From NCBI GenBank assembly GCA_028285265.1, contig JANQPX010000030.1, positions 1 through 64,000 of the forward strand: a stretch of DNA of 64,000 nt. The letters run 5' to 3'. Shown here in pieces: positions 1 through 8,579 of the stretch. The stretch comes from Geminicoccaceae bacterium (GTDB lineage: Bacteria; Pseudomonadota; Alphaproteobacteria; Geminicoccales; Geminicoccaceae). The position numbers and the translations under genes were made by a program. The first letter of the stretch is position 1; the number at the start of each line of letters is the position of its first letter. The notes beneath the pieces are model-generated. The model was not told the origin of the DNA and ran no database searches. It was given only the letters and a program-made list of their open reading frames with translations.

Positions 1-775
1 TTTGGTGTTCTTGTCTTGGTTTCTGGATGTTATTATTGATTTTTAGTTAATTTCAAGAATAAATGATTGTTAACTATATTTTGTGATATTGTTGGTTAAC
101 ATGATTGGTATTGAGGTTAATTTCCTAAGAATTTTGGGTGAGCCGAAATCAGCGTTCAGCTGGCGTACCAATTCTTAGAAGCCGAGGCGTCCGGTCGACA
201 GCAACGGTACAAGGGCGCTAACCGTGTCTCGACGACGTTGTTCAAGCAGAGGCTGCACGGTGTCGAGACGTCGGTGCGGTAAGAGGTTGATGGCAGGACA
301 ACGGGGGCCGCCCACTCGTGAGCCATCATGGCCGGAAGTGCCCTCTGCCCTTTGTCGTTGCAACGAAGCGTCTCTATGATCAGCGGAGGAGTCTAGCCAG
401 GTGCGCTCATGTCAGCACCGTCAACTCGAAACGATGCTGCTTACGTTGAAAGGCTATGCAAACGAGACACTCGTCGTCACCGGTCATGTGGAACGAGCGG
501 TGGGTAGGGGCATACCGTCTCAAAGGGTCGGACTCAGGGGGCATCGACATTTTGAAGCAAGCTATTCCCAGAACCGAGACAGGCTGGCTCAGGGATAACC
601 GTCAAACGCGTCGCACCTCGCATGGATTTGCGTCACATCAACTCTTACCTGAAAAAACGTCTGGGTGATGGTGAGAAGCAACCTCGACGTGTGCAGAATT
701 CGATGGGACATCATGGGGCCCAACGTCTCGATACCGCGACATCAAGTTCCTCAGACCATTTGCGTACGGAAAAGC
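1..775. other. Gene-free region with AT-rich left end
   Basis: No convincing gene is seen on either strand. The first 140 bases or so are very AT-rich, with GTTAAC occurring twice, and contrast sharply with the GC-rich remainder. The rest holds only short open frames (60-70 codons) without recognisable domains or a good SD. The AT-rich part may be a promoter or regulatory region for a gene left of the window, but nothing here proves that. Confidence 0.5.
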
Positions 776-804
776 TTGCAAGCACAAGCTAAAACGACCA
801 TATA
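776..804 (+). promoter_or_regulatory. Candidate promoter of the rimP operon
   Basis: TTGCAA at 776-781 and CATATA at 799-804 are separated by 17 bases, an acceptable sigma70-like arrangement about 65 bases before the rimP start. The -35 element lies within an inverted repeat (AGCTTG at 773-778, CAAGCT at 785-790) that could bind a regulator. This rests on pattern matching only. Confidence 0.3.
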
Positions 805-837
805 GGGTTTAATCACGACAACCCGGACGAGGTGAAG

Positions 838-861
838 GTGGGCCCAAGAGCCCACTTTTTT
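838..861 (+). terminator. Terminator-like hairpin in the rimP leader
   Basis: GTGGGC (838-843) pairs with GCCCAC (850-855) around a 6-base loop and is followed at once by six T residues (856-861). It has the form of an intrinsic terminator but ends only 6 bases before the proposed GTG start of rimP. Terminator-like hairpins before rimP are known in other proteobacteria, and a rimP leader is catalogued in Rfam. An attenuator controlling entry into the nusA-infB operon is the likely role. Confidence 0.6.
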
Positions 862-867
862 ATTGCT

Positions 868-1359
868 GTGAATCAAACGGAGACGATAGCCGACTTGATC
901 GAGCCGACCCTTGAGGCGATGGGCTATGAGCTGGTCAGAGTGATGTCGACTGGCGGCAGAACGCCAACATTGCAGGTTATGGCGGAACGGCTAGACCGTG
1001 CCGGCATGACGGTTGATGATTGTGCGAACATCAGTCGCGCGCTTTCAGCGATCCTGGACGTCGAAGATCCGATCGACGGTGCCTATCAGCTCGAGGTCAG
1101 TTCACCCGGTATCGATCGTCCGTTGACAAAACCCGTCGATTTCGAGCGATTTGCAGGCTTCGAAGCCAGGATTGAGGCCGATCGCCTAATCGGTGGACAA
1201 CGAAAGTTTAAAGGCAGGCTTTTGGGCCTGGAGAATGAAGCGGTGCGCCTCGCATTGCCCGAAGGCGAGCGCACCATTCCGCTCTCTTCGATCAGGAAGG
1301 CGAAACTCGTGCTGACCGACGACCTTATCGCGGCAGCCGAGGCAGAAGGAAGGAACTGA
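868..1359 (+). CDS. rimP: Ribosome maturation factor RimP
   Basis: RimP binds the 30S subunit and helps late maturation of 16S rRNA. The 163-residue protein matches the family in length. Its N-terminal alpha/beta domain contains the typical stretch around DPIDGAYQLEVSSPGIDRPL, and a small C-terminal SH3-like barrel runs from about residue 90. I place the start at GTG 868. A GTG at 832 is in frame, but a start there would run the coding sequence through the terminator hairpin and add a non-conserved 12-residue tail. No clear SD precedes 868. It is first in an operon with nusA three bases downstream, the usual proteobacterial order. Confidence 0.93.
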   Translation: MNQTETIADLIEPTLEAMGYELVRVMSTGGRTPTLQVMAERLDRAGMTVDDCANISRALSAILDVEDPIDGAYQLEVSSPGIDRPLTKPVDFERFAGFEARIEADRLIGGQRKFKGRLLGLENEAVRLALPEGERTIPLSSIRKAKLVLTDDLIAAAEAEGRN

Positions 1360-1362
1360 GCA

Positions 1363-3204
1363 TTGACCGATTTTGGCATTGAGACCACCGGAGGCATCGG
1401 CCGGCTCGAGCTGATCCGGATCGCGGAAAGCGTCGCCCAAGAAAAAGGCATCGACGTCGACGACGTTCTGATCGCGATGGAGCAGGCGATCCAAACGGCG
1501 GCTCGCAGGAAATATGGGCAAGAGCATCAGATCGTCGCCGAAGTCGACCGGAAGACTGGCGAAATCTCGCTCTTCCGCCAGCTTGAGGTGGCCGAAGAGA
1601 TTGAAGATCCAGTCAATCAACTGCCCCTCAAAGACGCTCGCGAGAAGAATCCAGCCGCCGAGATCGGGGATCATATTCTGGAACCACTCCCGCCGATCGA
1701 CCTTGGTCGTATTGCCGCCCAGAGTGCGAAGCAGGTCATCGTGCAGAAAGTGCGGGAAGCCGAGCGCGAACGGCAGTATGATGAATATAAGGATCGCATT
1801 GGCGAGATTGTGGTCGGTGAGGTGAAGCGTACCGAGTACGGCAATGTACTCGTTGATCTTGGGCGCGCAGAGGCGATCCTTCGTCGAGACGATTTGCAGC
1901 CGCGTGAGACCTTCCGAAATAAAGATCGCGTGCGTGCCTATATCTACGATGTGCGTGCCGAGGGGCGCGGGCCGCAGATTTTTCTTTCGCGGACCCACCC
2001 ACAGTTTATGGCGAAACTCTTCGCTCAAGAGGTGCCTGAAATCTACGACGGCATCATCGAAATTATGTCGGTCGCGCGTGATCCTGGGTCTCGTGCCAAG
2101 ATTGCGGTCATTTCAAAGGACAGCGGCATTGATCCCGTTGGGGCTTGTGTTGGTATGCGCGGCTCGCGCGTCCAGGCGGTTGTCAATGAGCTTGCCGGCG
2201 AAAAAATCGACATTATTCCTTGGTCGCAAGATCCGGCAACCTTTGTGGTGAATGCGTTAGCGCCTGCTGAGGTTTCGAAGGTGGTGCTGGACGAGGAGGC
2301 CAGGCGGATCGAGGTTATCGTTCCCGATGAGCAGCTATCTCTCGCCATTGGCCGACGAGGTCAAAATGTACGACTCGCCTCTCAGCTGACAGGCTGGGAA
2401 ATCGACATTACGACCGAGACAGAAGACAGTGAGAAGCGTCAGAAAGAGTTTAAGCAGCTCACCGATTACTTCACCGAAGCGTTGAATGTTGAAGAGGTCA
2501 TTGCCCAGCTTTTGGTGACGGAAGGCTTCTCGACAGTCGATGAAGTCGCCTATGTCGAGCTCGAAGAACTCGCGTCAATTCAAGGGTTTGACGAAGATAT
2601 CGCCGAAGCCTTGCGCGAACGTGCTGAGAACTACATCAATGAGCGCGCCGAGGCATTCAGCAGCGAAGCCGCTGAACTTGGCATGGCCGACGACCTCCTG
2701 GCCTTTGAGCATCTTGAGATGGAGACCAAGATCGAACTTGGTCGAAAGGGAATCAAGGCTCTTGACGACCTCGCCGACCTCGCTGGTGATGAACTGGTGG
2801 AGTTGCTCCCCGAGGCTGGACTCACTGAAGAAAGTGCCGGCGAACTCATCATGGCGGCACGTGCGCACTGGTTTGATGATGATGAGGCGCCCGCCGAACA
2901 GTCAGCTGATGACGATGACTTCGATGCAGGTCCCGTCGATGAGGATGCTCTTGAAGGTGAGCGGCCCCGTCCACTGGATGCGCCGCTTGGAAGTGCTGAC
3001 GATCTTAAGAAGATCAGCGGTGTCGGCCCAAAACTTGAGCAGAAGCTCAATGGTCTCGGCATCTATCACTATTCGCAAATCGCGGCATTCTCACCGGAGA
3101 ACGTTGCCTGGGTTGATGGCTATCTCAGTTTTAAAGGTCGGATCATCAGGGATGATTGGATTGGCCAAGCTGGCATGTTGATGTCGGGTAAGGAGGCTGA
3201 TTGA
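1363..3204 (+). CDS. nusA: Transcription termination/antitermination factor NusA
   Basis: NusA binds RNA polymerase and modulates pausing, termination and antitermination. The order is an N-terminal polymerase-binding domain, an S1 domain (about 145-215), two KH domains (the second with SLAIGRRGQNVRL) and acidic repeats to about 510. The 613 residues exceed the roughly 500-540 common in alphaproteobacteria. The excess is an acidic linker and a C-terminal helix-hairpin-helix domain from about 545 (LKKISGVGPKLEQKL, then SFKGRI and DDWIGQA), a module better known at the end of alphaproteobacterial ribosomal protein L21. The start is TTG 1363 behind AAGGAAGGA. The 3' end overlaps the next gene by four bases. 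Confidence 0.95.
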   Translation: MTDFGIETTGGIGRLELIRIAESVAQEKGIDVDDVLIAMEQAIQTAARRKYGQEHQIVAEVDRKTGEISLFRQLEVAEEIEDPVNQLPLKDAREKNPAAEIGDHILEPLPPIDLGRIAAQSAKQVIVQKVREAERERQYDEYKDRIGEIVVGEVKRTEYGNVLVDLGRAEAILRRDDLQPRETFRNKDRVRAYIYDVRAEGRGPQIFLSRTHPQFMAKLFAQEVPEIYDGIIEIMSVARDPGSRAKIAVISKDSGIDPVGACVGMRGSRVQAVVNELAGEKIDIIPWSQDPATFVVNALAPAEVSKVVLDEEARRIEVIVPDEQLSLAIGRRGQNVRLASQLTGWEIDITTETEDSEKRQKEFKQLTDYFTEALNVEEVIAQLLVTEGFSTVDEVAYVELEELASIQGFDEDIAEALRERAENYINERAEAFSSEAAELGMADDLLAFEHLEMETKIELGRKGIKALDDLADLAGDELVELLPEAGLTEESAGELIMAARAHWFDDDEAPAEQSADDDDFDAGPVDEDALEGERPRPLDAPLGSADDLKKISGVGPKLEQKLNGLGIYHYSQIAAFSPENVAWVDGYLSFKGRIIRDDWIGQAGMLMSGKEAD

Positions 3205-3929
3205 TCGACGTGTTGATCAACGAAGCTGTGGCAGAGCGGACAATCGGTTCGCAGCGTTCCGACGAACCGGATACGCCGGCATCACATGAACGGCGCTGTC
3301 TGGTGACGCGCGCTGCAGCGCCCCGTGATCAGCTGATCCGATTCGTGGTCGATCCGCGCGGTCAGGTACTGCCTGACGTCGATGAAAGGCTGCCAGGACG
3401 TGGTATGTGGTTGAGTGCTGGCCGGGATGTGGTAAACAAGGCGGTTGAGAAGCGACTGTTTGGTCGTGCGGCCCGACAGTCGGTGACGGTTTTGGATGAT
3501 CTGGCCGATCGGATCGAGACCCTGTTGGCCCGTCGCTTTTACGATGGGTTGGGTCTTCTTCGGCGCGCCGGACTTATTGTCATGGGCTTTGATCAGGTCC
3601 AGGCTTGTCTTGCTGAGGCCAAAGCAGCTGTGCTGCTGGTAGCGGCGGACGCGGCTGAGGATGGGCGTAGGAAGCTTCGGCATCATGCGCCAATGTTGCC
3701 GTTGATCATCGCGGGTTCGAGGAACGACCTCGGAGCCGCACTTGGGCGTGAGCAATTGGTGCATGCGGCGTTGTTGCCGGGAAAATTGGCAGCCAGGGCC
3801 CTGCGCGACGCTGGACGGCTTGCCGGGTTCAGGCCCGGTATTGCTGTGGTTGAAGAGAGTGCTGATGAAGGGGGCGAGCTTGCGCCGCGCCCTGGGACCG
3901 AGCCGAAGGGAACGACCAAAACATCATGA
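3201..3929 (+). CDS. ylxR: YlxR/DUF448 RNA-binding protein with L7Ae-like domain
   Basis: This 242-residue protein sits between nusA and infB, where YlxR-family proteins are found. Residues about 28-100 form the DUF448 domain ([11 protein letters not shown], then [11 protein letters not shown]). Residues about 105-205 resemble an L7Ae-like RNA-binding fold, and the last 35 residues are low complexity. Two-domain forms are usual in alphaproteobacteria. YlxR proteins are nucleic-acid binding; a precise role here is not settled. TTG 3201 follows a strong AAGGAGG and overlaps the nusA stop (TTGA). The gene overlaps infB by ATGA, pointing to coupled translation. Confidence 0.85.
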   Translation: MIDVLINEAVAERTIGSQRSDEPDTPASHERRCLVTRAAAPRDQLIRFVVDPRGQVLPDVDERLPGRGMWLSAGRDVVNKAVEKRLFGRAARQSVTVLDDLADRIETLLARRFYDGLGLLRRAGLIVMGFDQVQACLAEAKAAVLLVAADAAEDGRRKLRHHAPMLPLIIAGSRNDLGAALGREQLVHAALLPGKLAARALRDAGRLAGFRPGIAVVEESADEGGELAPRPGTEPKGTTKTS

Positions 3930-6640
3930 CCAGTACAAAAGAGCAGGATGGGGGTTCCCGGATCTCGCTGAACAAGTCTGGCGGTGGCCGCCTTGAACTG
4001 AAAAAGCGGGTCGACTCCGGTGTGGTCCGACAAAGCTTCTCACATGGCCGAAGCAAGTCTGTTGCTGTGGAGGTCAAGAGAAAACGCGCGCCATCGAAGG
4101 CTGAAGGTGAAGGCGCTGCTGCTGGCGCTACTGTCGCTCGGAAGGCTGAGTCTGCTGGAGGAGCACCCGCCAAAGCACGGGGCCGCGACTCAAGTTCACG
4201 TTCGGGTGGTCCCGTCGTCCTGAAACCGCTTACTGATAGCGAAAAGAACGCCCGCGTTCGTGCCCTCGCCGATGCAAGAAAGGCGGAAGAAGAGGCCCGT
4301 GTCCGCGCTGAGGAAAACGCGCGGCGGGTCGCTGAGGAGACCAAACGCAAAGCGGAAGAGGAAGAAGCGGCCCGGGAGCGGAAACAGCAAGAAGAGGCGC
4401 GTCGTCAGGCCGAAGAGGATGCGCGCAAGAAAGCTGAAGAAGCGGCTGCTCGCCTGCTGGCGAAAGAGGAAGAGGAGCGGCAAAAGCGCGAAGAGGACGA
4501 AGCGAAAGCTGCTGCCGCTGAAACAGCCGATGCTACTGAAGTCAAAGAGGTTAAGGCTGAGACGAAGGAGCCGGCGAAGACCGAGAAGCAGCAGCCTGTT
4601 GACGCTTCAGCGCCTGCCGTCAAACGGAAGGACGCTGAAGCCGAGGATAGTCGCTCTGCCGCTCGGCCGCGACCTGCCAAAGGTAAGGGCAAAACGACGC
4701 GCGGCGGTAGCGAGAGTGACAGTCGAAATGACGGTCGCGGCCGTGGCCGTAATGATGGTCGTGGTCGCCGTCTCGTGCTGGATAGCGACGCTGAAGTCAT
4801 CGAACGGCGGGCACCCTCACTGGCAGCGATGCGGCGGCGTCAGGATCGTGAGAGGCGGCAGCAACAAGTTCAGGATCAGCAGCCGATTGTGCGCGAAGTC
4901 GTTCTGCCCGAGACCATCCAGGTCTCAGAACTTGCCAATCGTATGGCAGTGCGCGGTGCTGATGTGGTCAAGCAGCTTATGAAAATGGGCGTCATGGCGA
5001 CCGTCAATCAGACCGTCGATGCTGATACTGCCGAACTGATCATCGGTGAGTTCGGCCATACGGTGAAGCGCGTTGCTGAATCCGATGTTGAAATCGGCCT
5101 TGAGGGACTGGATGACGATGAAGGTGATCTGAAGGCTCGAGCGCCTGTCGTCACCGTCATGGGCCACGTTGATCATGGTAAGACGTCGTTGTTGGATGCG
5201 CTCCGACAGGCGGATGTCGCCTCCGGTGAGGCTGGAGGAATCACGCAACATATCGGTGCCTATCAGGTCGACATTGGCGATGGACAGAAGGTCACCTTCA
5301 TCGATACGCCGGGCCATGCTGCGTTCACGGAAATGCGTGCTCGTGGCGCTCAAGTCACCGACATCGTGATTCTTGTGGTGGCAGCGGACGATGGAGTCAT
5401 GCCGCAGACCAGGGAAGCGATTAATCACGCCAAGGCGGCCGAGGTGCCGATTGTTGTCGCGATCAACAAGATCGATCGGGCCGAAGCGAATCCTGATCGG
5501 GTTAAGCAAGAGCTCCTTGGTGAGGAGATTGTGCTTGAGGAATATGGTGGCGACGTACTTGCTGTCGAAGTCAGCGCCACCGAAAAGCTGGGTCTGGACA
5601 AGTTGATGGAAGGAGTTCTGTTGCAATCGGAACTCTTAGAGCTTGGCGCAAACCCCGATCGCAGTGCGCAAGGAGCGGTGATCGAAGCGAAGTTGGACCG
5701 TGGCCGCGGTGTTGTTGCGACAGCGCTGATTCAAAAGGGCACGCTCCATGTCGGCGAGATTATCGTTTGCGGCGGACACTGGGGTAAAGCCCGTGCGCTC
5801 ATCAATGACCATGGTGAGAACATCCAGCAGGCTGGACCGTCAACGCCGGTCGAGATTCTCGGCCTCGATGGTGTGCCGGAATCAGGTGATTTGTTAGTCG
5901 TCGTCGAGAGCGAACGGCGGGCACGAGAGATTACCGAATATCGCCAGCGTAAGAAGCACACCGCAGGAATCGTTGCGCCTGCAGGCTCGGTCGAAGACAT
6001 GTTTAGTCAGATGGCCGAAGAGAAGATTGGTGAGCTACCCGTTGTGGTGAAGTCGGACGTGCATGGCTCGCTTGAAGCGATTGTTGCCGGCTTGGAGAAG
6101 CTAAACACTGACGAGGTAAAAGTGCGGGTGCTGCATAGCGGCGTCGGAGCGATTACCGAATCGGATGTGACGCTCGCGATGGCGTCCAGAGCGCTCATTC
6201 TTGGGTTCAATGTCAGGGCCAACGCTCAGGCACGAGACCTTGGTAAGCGCGAAGGTATTGAAATCCAGTATCACTCGATCATCTATGAGTTGCTGGATCA
6301 AGCAAAGGCTCGGTTGTCCGGCATGCTCGCGCCTGAATCGAAGGAACAGACCACGGGTCATGCTGAAATTCGCGAGGTCTTTTCGATCTCTAAGATTGGC
6401 AAGATTGCTGGCTGCATGGTCACTGATGGTATTATCCGCCGGGGCGCCCGCGTTCGCCTCCTTCGTGACGACGTGGTCATCCATGATGGCGCGCTCGGTT
6501 CACTCCGTCGCTTCAAAGACGATACGAAGGAGGTTCGTGAAGGGTTCGAGTGTGGCATCGGTATCGATGCGTTTATGGACATTCGCGAAGGCGACGTGAT
6601 CGAGGCCTATGAGGTGGAAGAGGTTGCGCGCACACTCTGA
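3926..6640 (+). CDS. infB: Translation initiation factor IF-2
   Basis: IF-2 is the GTPase that delivers initiator tRNA to the 30S subunit and promotes subunit joining. At 904 residues it is a long form. About 300 N-terminal residues are charged, low-complexity helix rich in Ala, Glu, Lys and Arg, followed by an IF2-N module. The G domain has G1 [16 protein letters not shown]2 [11 protein letters not shown]3 DTPGHAAF, G4 NKID and G5 SATEKLGLD. Domains II-IV end in the C2 beta barrel that binds fMet-tRNA. The ATG overlaps the ylxR stop. Confidence 0.98.
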   Translation: MTSTKEQDGGSRISLNKSGGGRLELKKRVDSGVVRQSFSHGRSKSVAVEVKRKRAPSKAEGEGAAAGATVARKAESAGGAPAKARGRDSSSRSGGPVVLKPLTDSEKNARVRALADARKAEEEARVRAEENARRVAEETKRKAEEEEAARERKQQEEARRQAEEDARKKAEEAAARLLAKEEEERQKREEDEAKAAAAETADATEVKEVKAETKEPAKTEKQQPVDASAPAVKRKDAEAEDSRSAARPRPAKGKGKTTRGGSESDSRNDGRGRGRNDGRGRRLVLDSDAEVIERRAPSLAAMRRRQDRERRQQQVQDQQPIVREVVLPETIQVSELANRMAVRGADVVKQLMKMGVMATVNQTVDADTAELIIGEFGHTVKRVAESDVEIGLEGLDDDEGDLKARAPVVTVMGHVDHGKTSLLDALRQADVASGEAGGITQHIGAYQVDIGDGQKVTFIDTPGHAAFTEMRARGAQVTDIVILVVAADDGVMPQTREAINHAKAAEVPIVVAINKIDRAEANPDRVKQELLGEEIVLEEYGGDVLAVEVSATEKLGLDKLMEGVLLQSELLELGANPDRSAQGAVIEAKLDRGRGVVATALIQKGTLHVGEIIVCGGHWGKARALINDHGENIQQAGPSTPVEILGLDGVPESGDLLVVVESERRAREITEYRQRKKHTAGIVAPAGSVEDMFSQMAEEKIGELPVVVKSDVHGSLEAIVAGLEKLNTDEVKVRVLHSGVGAITESDVTLAMASRALILGFNVRANAQARDLGKREGIEIQYHSIIYELLDQAKARLSGMLAPESKEQTTGHAEIREVFSISKIGKIAGCMVTDGIIRRGARVRLLRDDVVIHDGALGSLRRFKDDTKEVREGFECGIGIDAFMDIREGDVIEAYEVEEVARTL

Positions 6641-6728
6641 GGCAGCCGTCCTTTTGGGCCTAGCTCGTGGTGCGATGCGGCCCGACGGAAGGCGATTGCC
6701 TTTGTTGGGTCTGGAAGTAGGGAACAAG

Positions 6729-7175
6729 ATGCGCAAAGGGCGGAATTCGGGAGGTCGGGAGAGAGGTGGAGAGCTCAATCAGCGCCAACTTCGCGTTGGC
6801 GAGCGCCTTCGCCATATCCTCTCCGACCTGTTCTCGCGTGGTGCCGTGCATGATCCCGTGATCGCAGAGACCCCCCTAACAATTTCAGAGGTACGGGTCA
6901 CCCGTGATCTACGTCAGGCGATCGTCTACGTAGTTGAACTTGGTGGTGGCCTCAGTGACGATGTGAAGGCAGCGCTCGAACGCGCTGCGCCTTTCCTGCG
7001 TGGGGAGGTCGCTCGTGCAGCAAATCTGAAATATGCACCCAGCCTGACCTTCCGACCTGATGAAACTTTTGCGGAATCCGCGCGAATCGATGCCTTACTC
7101 GATGAGGCCAGGCGTTCTCACGGTATCCCAACTGTAGATGGACAGGCTGACGATGGTGGGTCGAAGCATGGCTAG
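6729..7175 (+). CDS. rbfA: Ribosome-binding factor A
   Basis: RbfA is a small KH-fold protein that binds the 30S subunit during 16S rRNA 5'-end maturation and cold adaptation. The 148-residue product contains NQRQLRVGERLRHILSDLF at the N-terminus and ISEVRVTRDLRQAIVYV in the first strand region. I choose ATG 6729, preceded by GGAAGTAGGGA. An in-frame opening from 6609 would overlap infB and add a non-conserved 40-residue tail. An 88-base gap separates it from infB, and its 3' end overlaps truB by 8 bases. Confidence 0.93.
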   Translation: MRKGRNSGGRERGGELNQRQLRVGERLRHILSDLFSRGAVHDPVIAETPLTISEVRVTRDLRQAIVYVVELGGGLSDDVKAALERAAPFLRGEVARAANLKYAPSLTFRPDETFAESARIDALLDEARRSHGIPTVDGQADDGGSKHG

Positions 7176-8142
7176 GCAGCGCAGGAGAAAGGGCCTGCCA
7201 ATCAACGGCTGGCTTTGTATCGACAAACCACAAGGAATGACGTCGACGTCAGCTGTAGGTTTCGTCAAGCGTGTCACCAATGCGCAAAAGGTCGGGCATG
7301 GCGGTACCCTGGATCCACTCGCGACCGGCGTCTTACCCATCGCGCTCGGTGAGGCAACCAAAACCGTCTCCTTTGTTATGGATGGTGAAAAGAACTATCG
7401 TTTCACTATGAAGCTTGGGGCCTCGACGAATACGGATGATAGCGAAGGCGAGATTGTAGAGACGCAAGAATCGCGACCTGCGACATTGGCCATTGAGACC
7501 GCCTTATCGGGTTTTATTGGTCATATTCAGCAGGTGCCGCCAAGTTTCGCTGCCGTCAAAGTTGCTGGTGAGCGCGCCTATGATATTGCGCGTCGCGGTG
7601 AGGCCGTCGAACTGGAACCGCGCTCCGTTTTCGTTCGAGAACTGACACTTGTCGAGCGCCCAGATGATCATCATGTCGTGCTCGACTTGACCTGCGGCAA
7701 AGGCACCTATGTCCGTGCGATCGCCCGTGATCTTGGACGGCAGCTTGGTTGCCTCGGTCACGTCACGGCCCTTCGGCGCACCAAGGTTGGCGCCTTTGAC
7801 GTTGGCGATGCGGTGACACCGGCGGTCTTGGAGCGTCTCATCGAGGACGAAGCTTTTCCGCAAGCATTGCGGCCGCTCAAGGACGCACTTTCGGGCCTGC
7901 CTTCGCTGTCGCTTACTGAACCCCAGGCCGAGCGTCTGCGCGCGGGCCGAACCATTCGCGTCGCGCCCCAATTGGTCACCGGACCCGGCGTTCTCGGGCA
8001 CGGCGAGGACGAGAAAAAGACGATACGAGCCATGGCCAGAGGCGACGTCGTCGCGCTCGCTAGGCTGTCGGGCGAGGAACTCAGCCCGGTTCGCGTCTTC
8101 AATATGAGAACGTCACAACCCTATCACCAAACGATGACATAA
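7168..8142 (+). CDS. truB: tRNA pseudouridine(55) synthase TruB
   Basis: TruB makes pseudouridine at position 55 in the T loop of tRNAs. The 324-residue protein has the family N-terminus (GWLCIDKPQGMTS), the catalytic-aspartate motif GGTLDPLATGVLPI, and KGTYVRAIARDLG in the central fold, with a PUA-like C-terminal domain. ATG 7168 is chosen because it overlaps the end of rbfA by 8 bases. ATG 7153 is also in frame and cannot be excluded. Its place between rbfA and rpsO is the standard one. Confidence 0.95.
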   Translation: MARQRRRKGLPINGWLCIDKPQGMTSTSAVGFVKRVTNAQKVGHGGTLDPLATGVLPIALGEATKTVSFVMDGEKNYRFTMKLGASTNTDDSEGEIVETQESRPATLAIETALSGFIGHIQQVPPSFAAVKVAGERAYDIARRGEAVELEPRSVFVRELTLVERPDDHHVVLDLTCGKGTYVRAIARDLGRQLGCLGHVTALRRTKVGAFDVGDAVTPAVLERLIEDEAFPQALRPLKDALSGLPSLSLTEPQAERLRAGRTIRVAPQLVTGPGVLGHGEDEKKTIRAMARGDVVALARLSGEELSPVRVFNMRTSQPYHQTMT

Positions 8143-8165
8143 CCGAAAGAACTGTTGGATAAGCC

Positions 8166-8435
8166 ATGTCAATCACTGCAGAACGCAAGCAGGAGCTCAT
8201 GACCGAGTACGCCACGAAACCGGGCGATACCGGTTCACCTGAAATCCAGGTCGCCGTTCTAACCGAACGGATCACCAATTTGACCGAGCATCTGAAGGAC
8301 CACAAAAAGGACTTTGCATCCCGTCGGGGTCTTTTGATGATGGTTGGTCAACGTCGCCGATTGCTCGATTATCTGAAGAAGAAGGAAGTCAATCGGTATC
8401 AGACCGTGATCGAACGTCTCGGTCTTCGCAAGTAA
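8166..8435 (+). CDS. rpsO: 30S ribosomal protein S15
   Basis: S15 is a primary 16S rRNA-binding protein that organises the platform of the 30S subunit. The 89-residue product has normal length and the family signature [20 protein letters not shown] followed by DYLKKK. In other bacteria S15 represses its own synthesis through the mRNA leader. The short leader at 8143-8165 gives no clear sign of this. Confidence 0.98.
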   Translation: MSITAERKQELMTEYATKPGDTGSPEIQVAVLTERITNLTEHLKDHKKDFASRRGLLMMVGQRRRLLDYLKKKEVNRYQTVIERLGLRK

Positions 8436-8453
8436 CCCAACGATAACTCAAAC

Positions 8454-8492
8454 GCGATCCGCGCTCGATCGATCTGAATCCTTTTGGATCGC
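8454..8492 (+). terminator. rpsO-pnp intergenic hairpin
   Basis: GCGATCC (8454-8460) pairs with GGATCGC (8486-8492) and is followed by TCTTTC. A second small stem can form inside the loop. In enterobacteria this interval carries a leaky terminator and an RNase III processing hairpin through which PNPase controls its own mRNA. The position is the same here, but the equivalence is inferred and the T tract is weak. Confidence 0.35.
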
Positions 8493-8579
8493 TCTTTCAC
8501 GGGTCCGGCGTCAATCCGGACAGGTCGGCCATCAAGAGGGTATGGTCGGCTTAGGCTGTTGGAAAGGCAGTAACATCAA

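Noticed and set aside
1186..2028. 280-codon open frame on the minus strand inside rimP/nusA
   Set aside because: It is antisense to conserved coding sequence of nusA; its translation has no recognisable domain and no SD.
4260..4800. Charged repeats in the 5' part of infB as a repeat element
   Set aside because: They encode the ordinary low-complexity N-terminal helix of a long IF-2; no separate DNA repeat unit is present.
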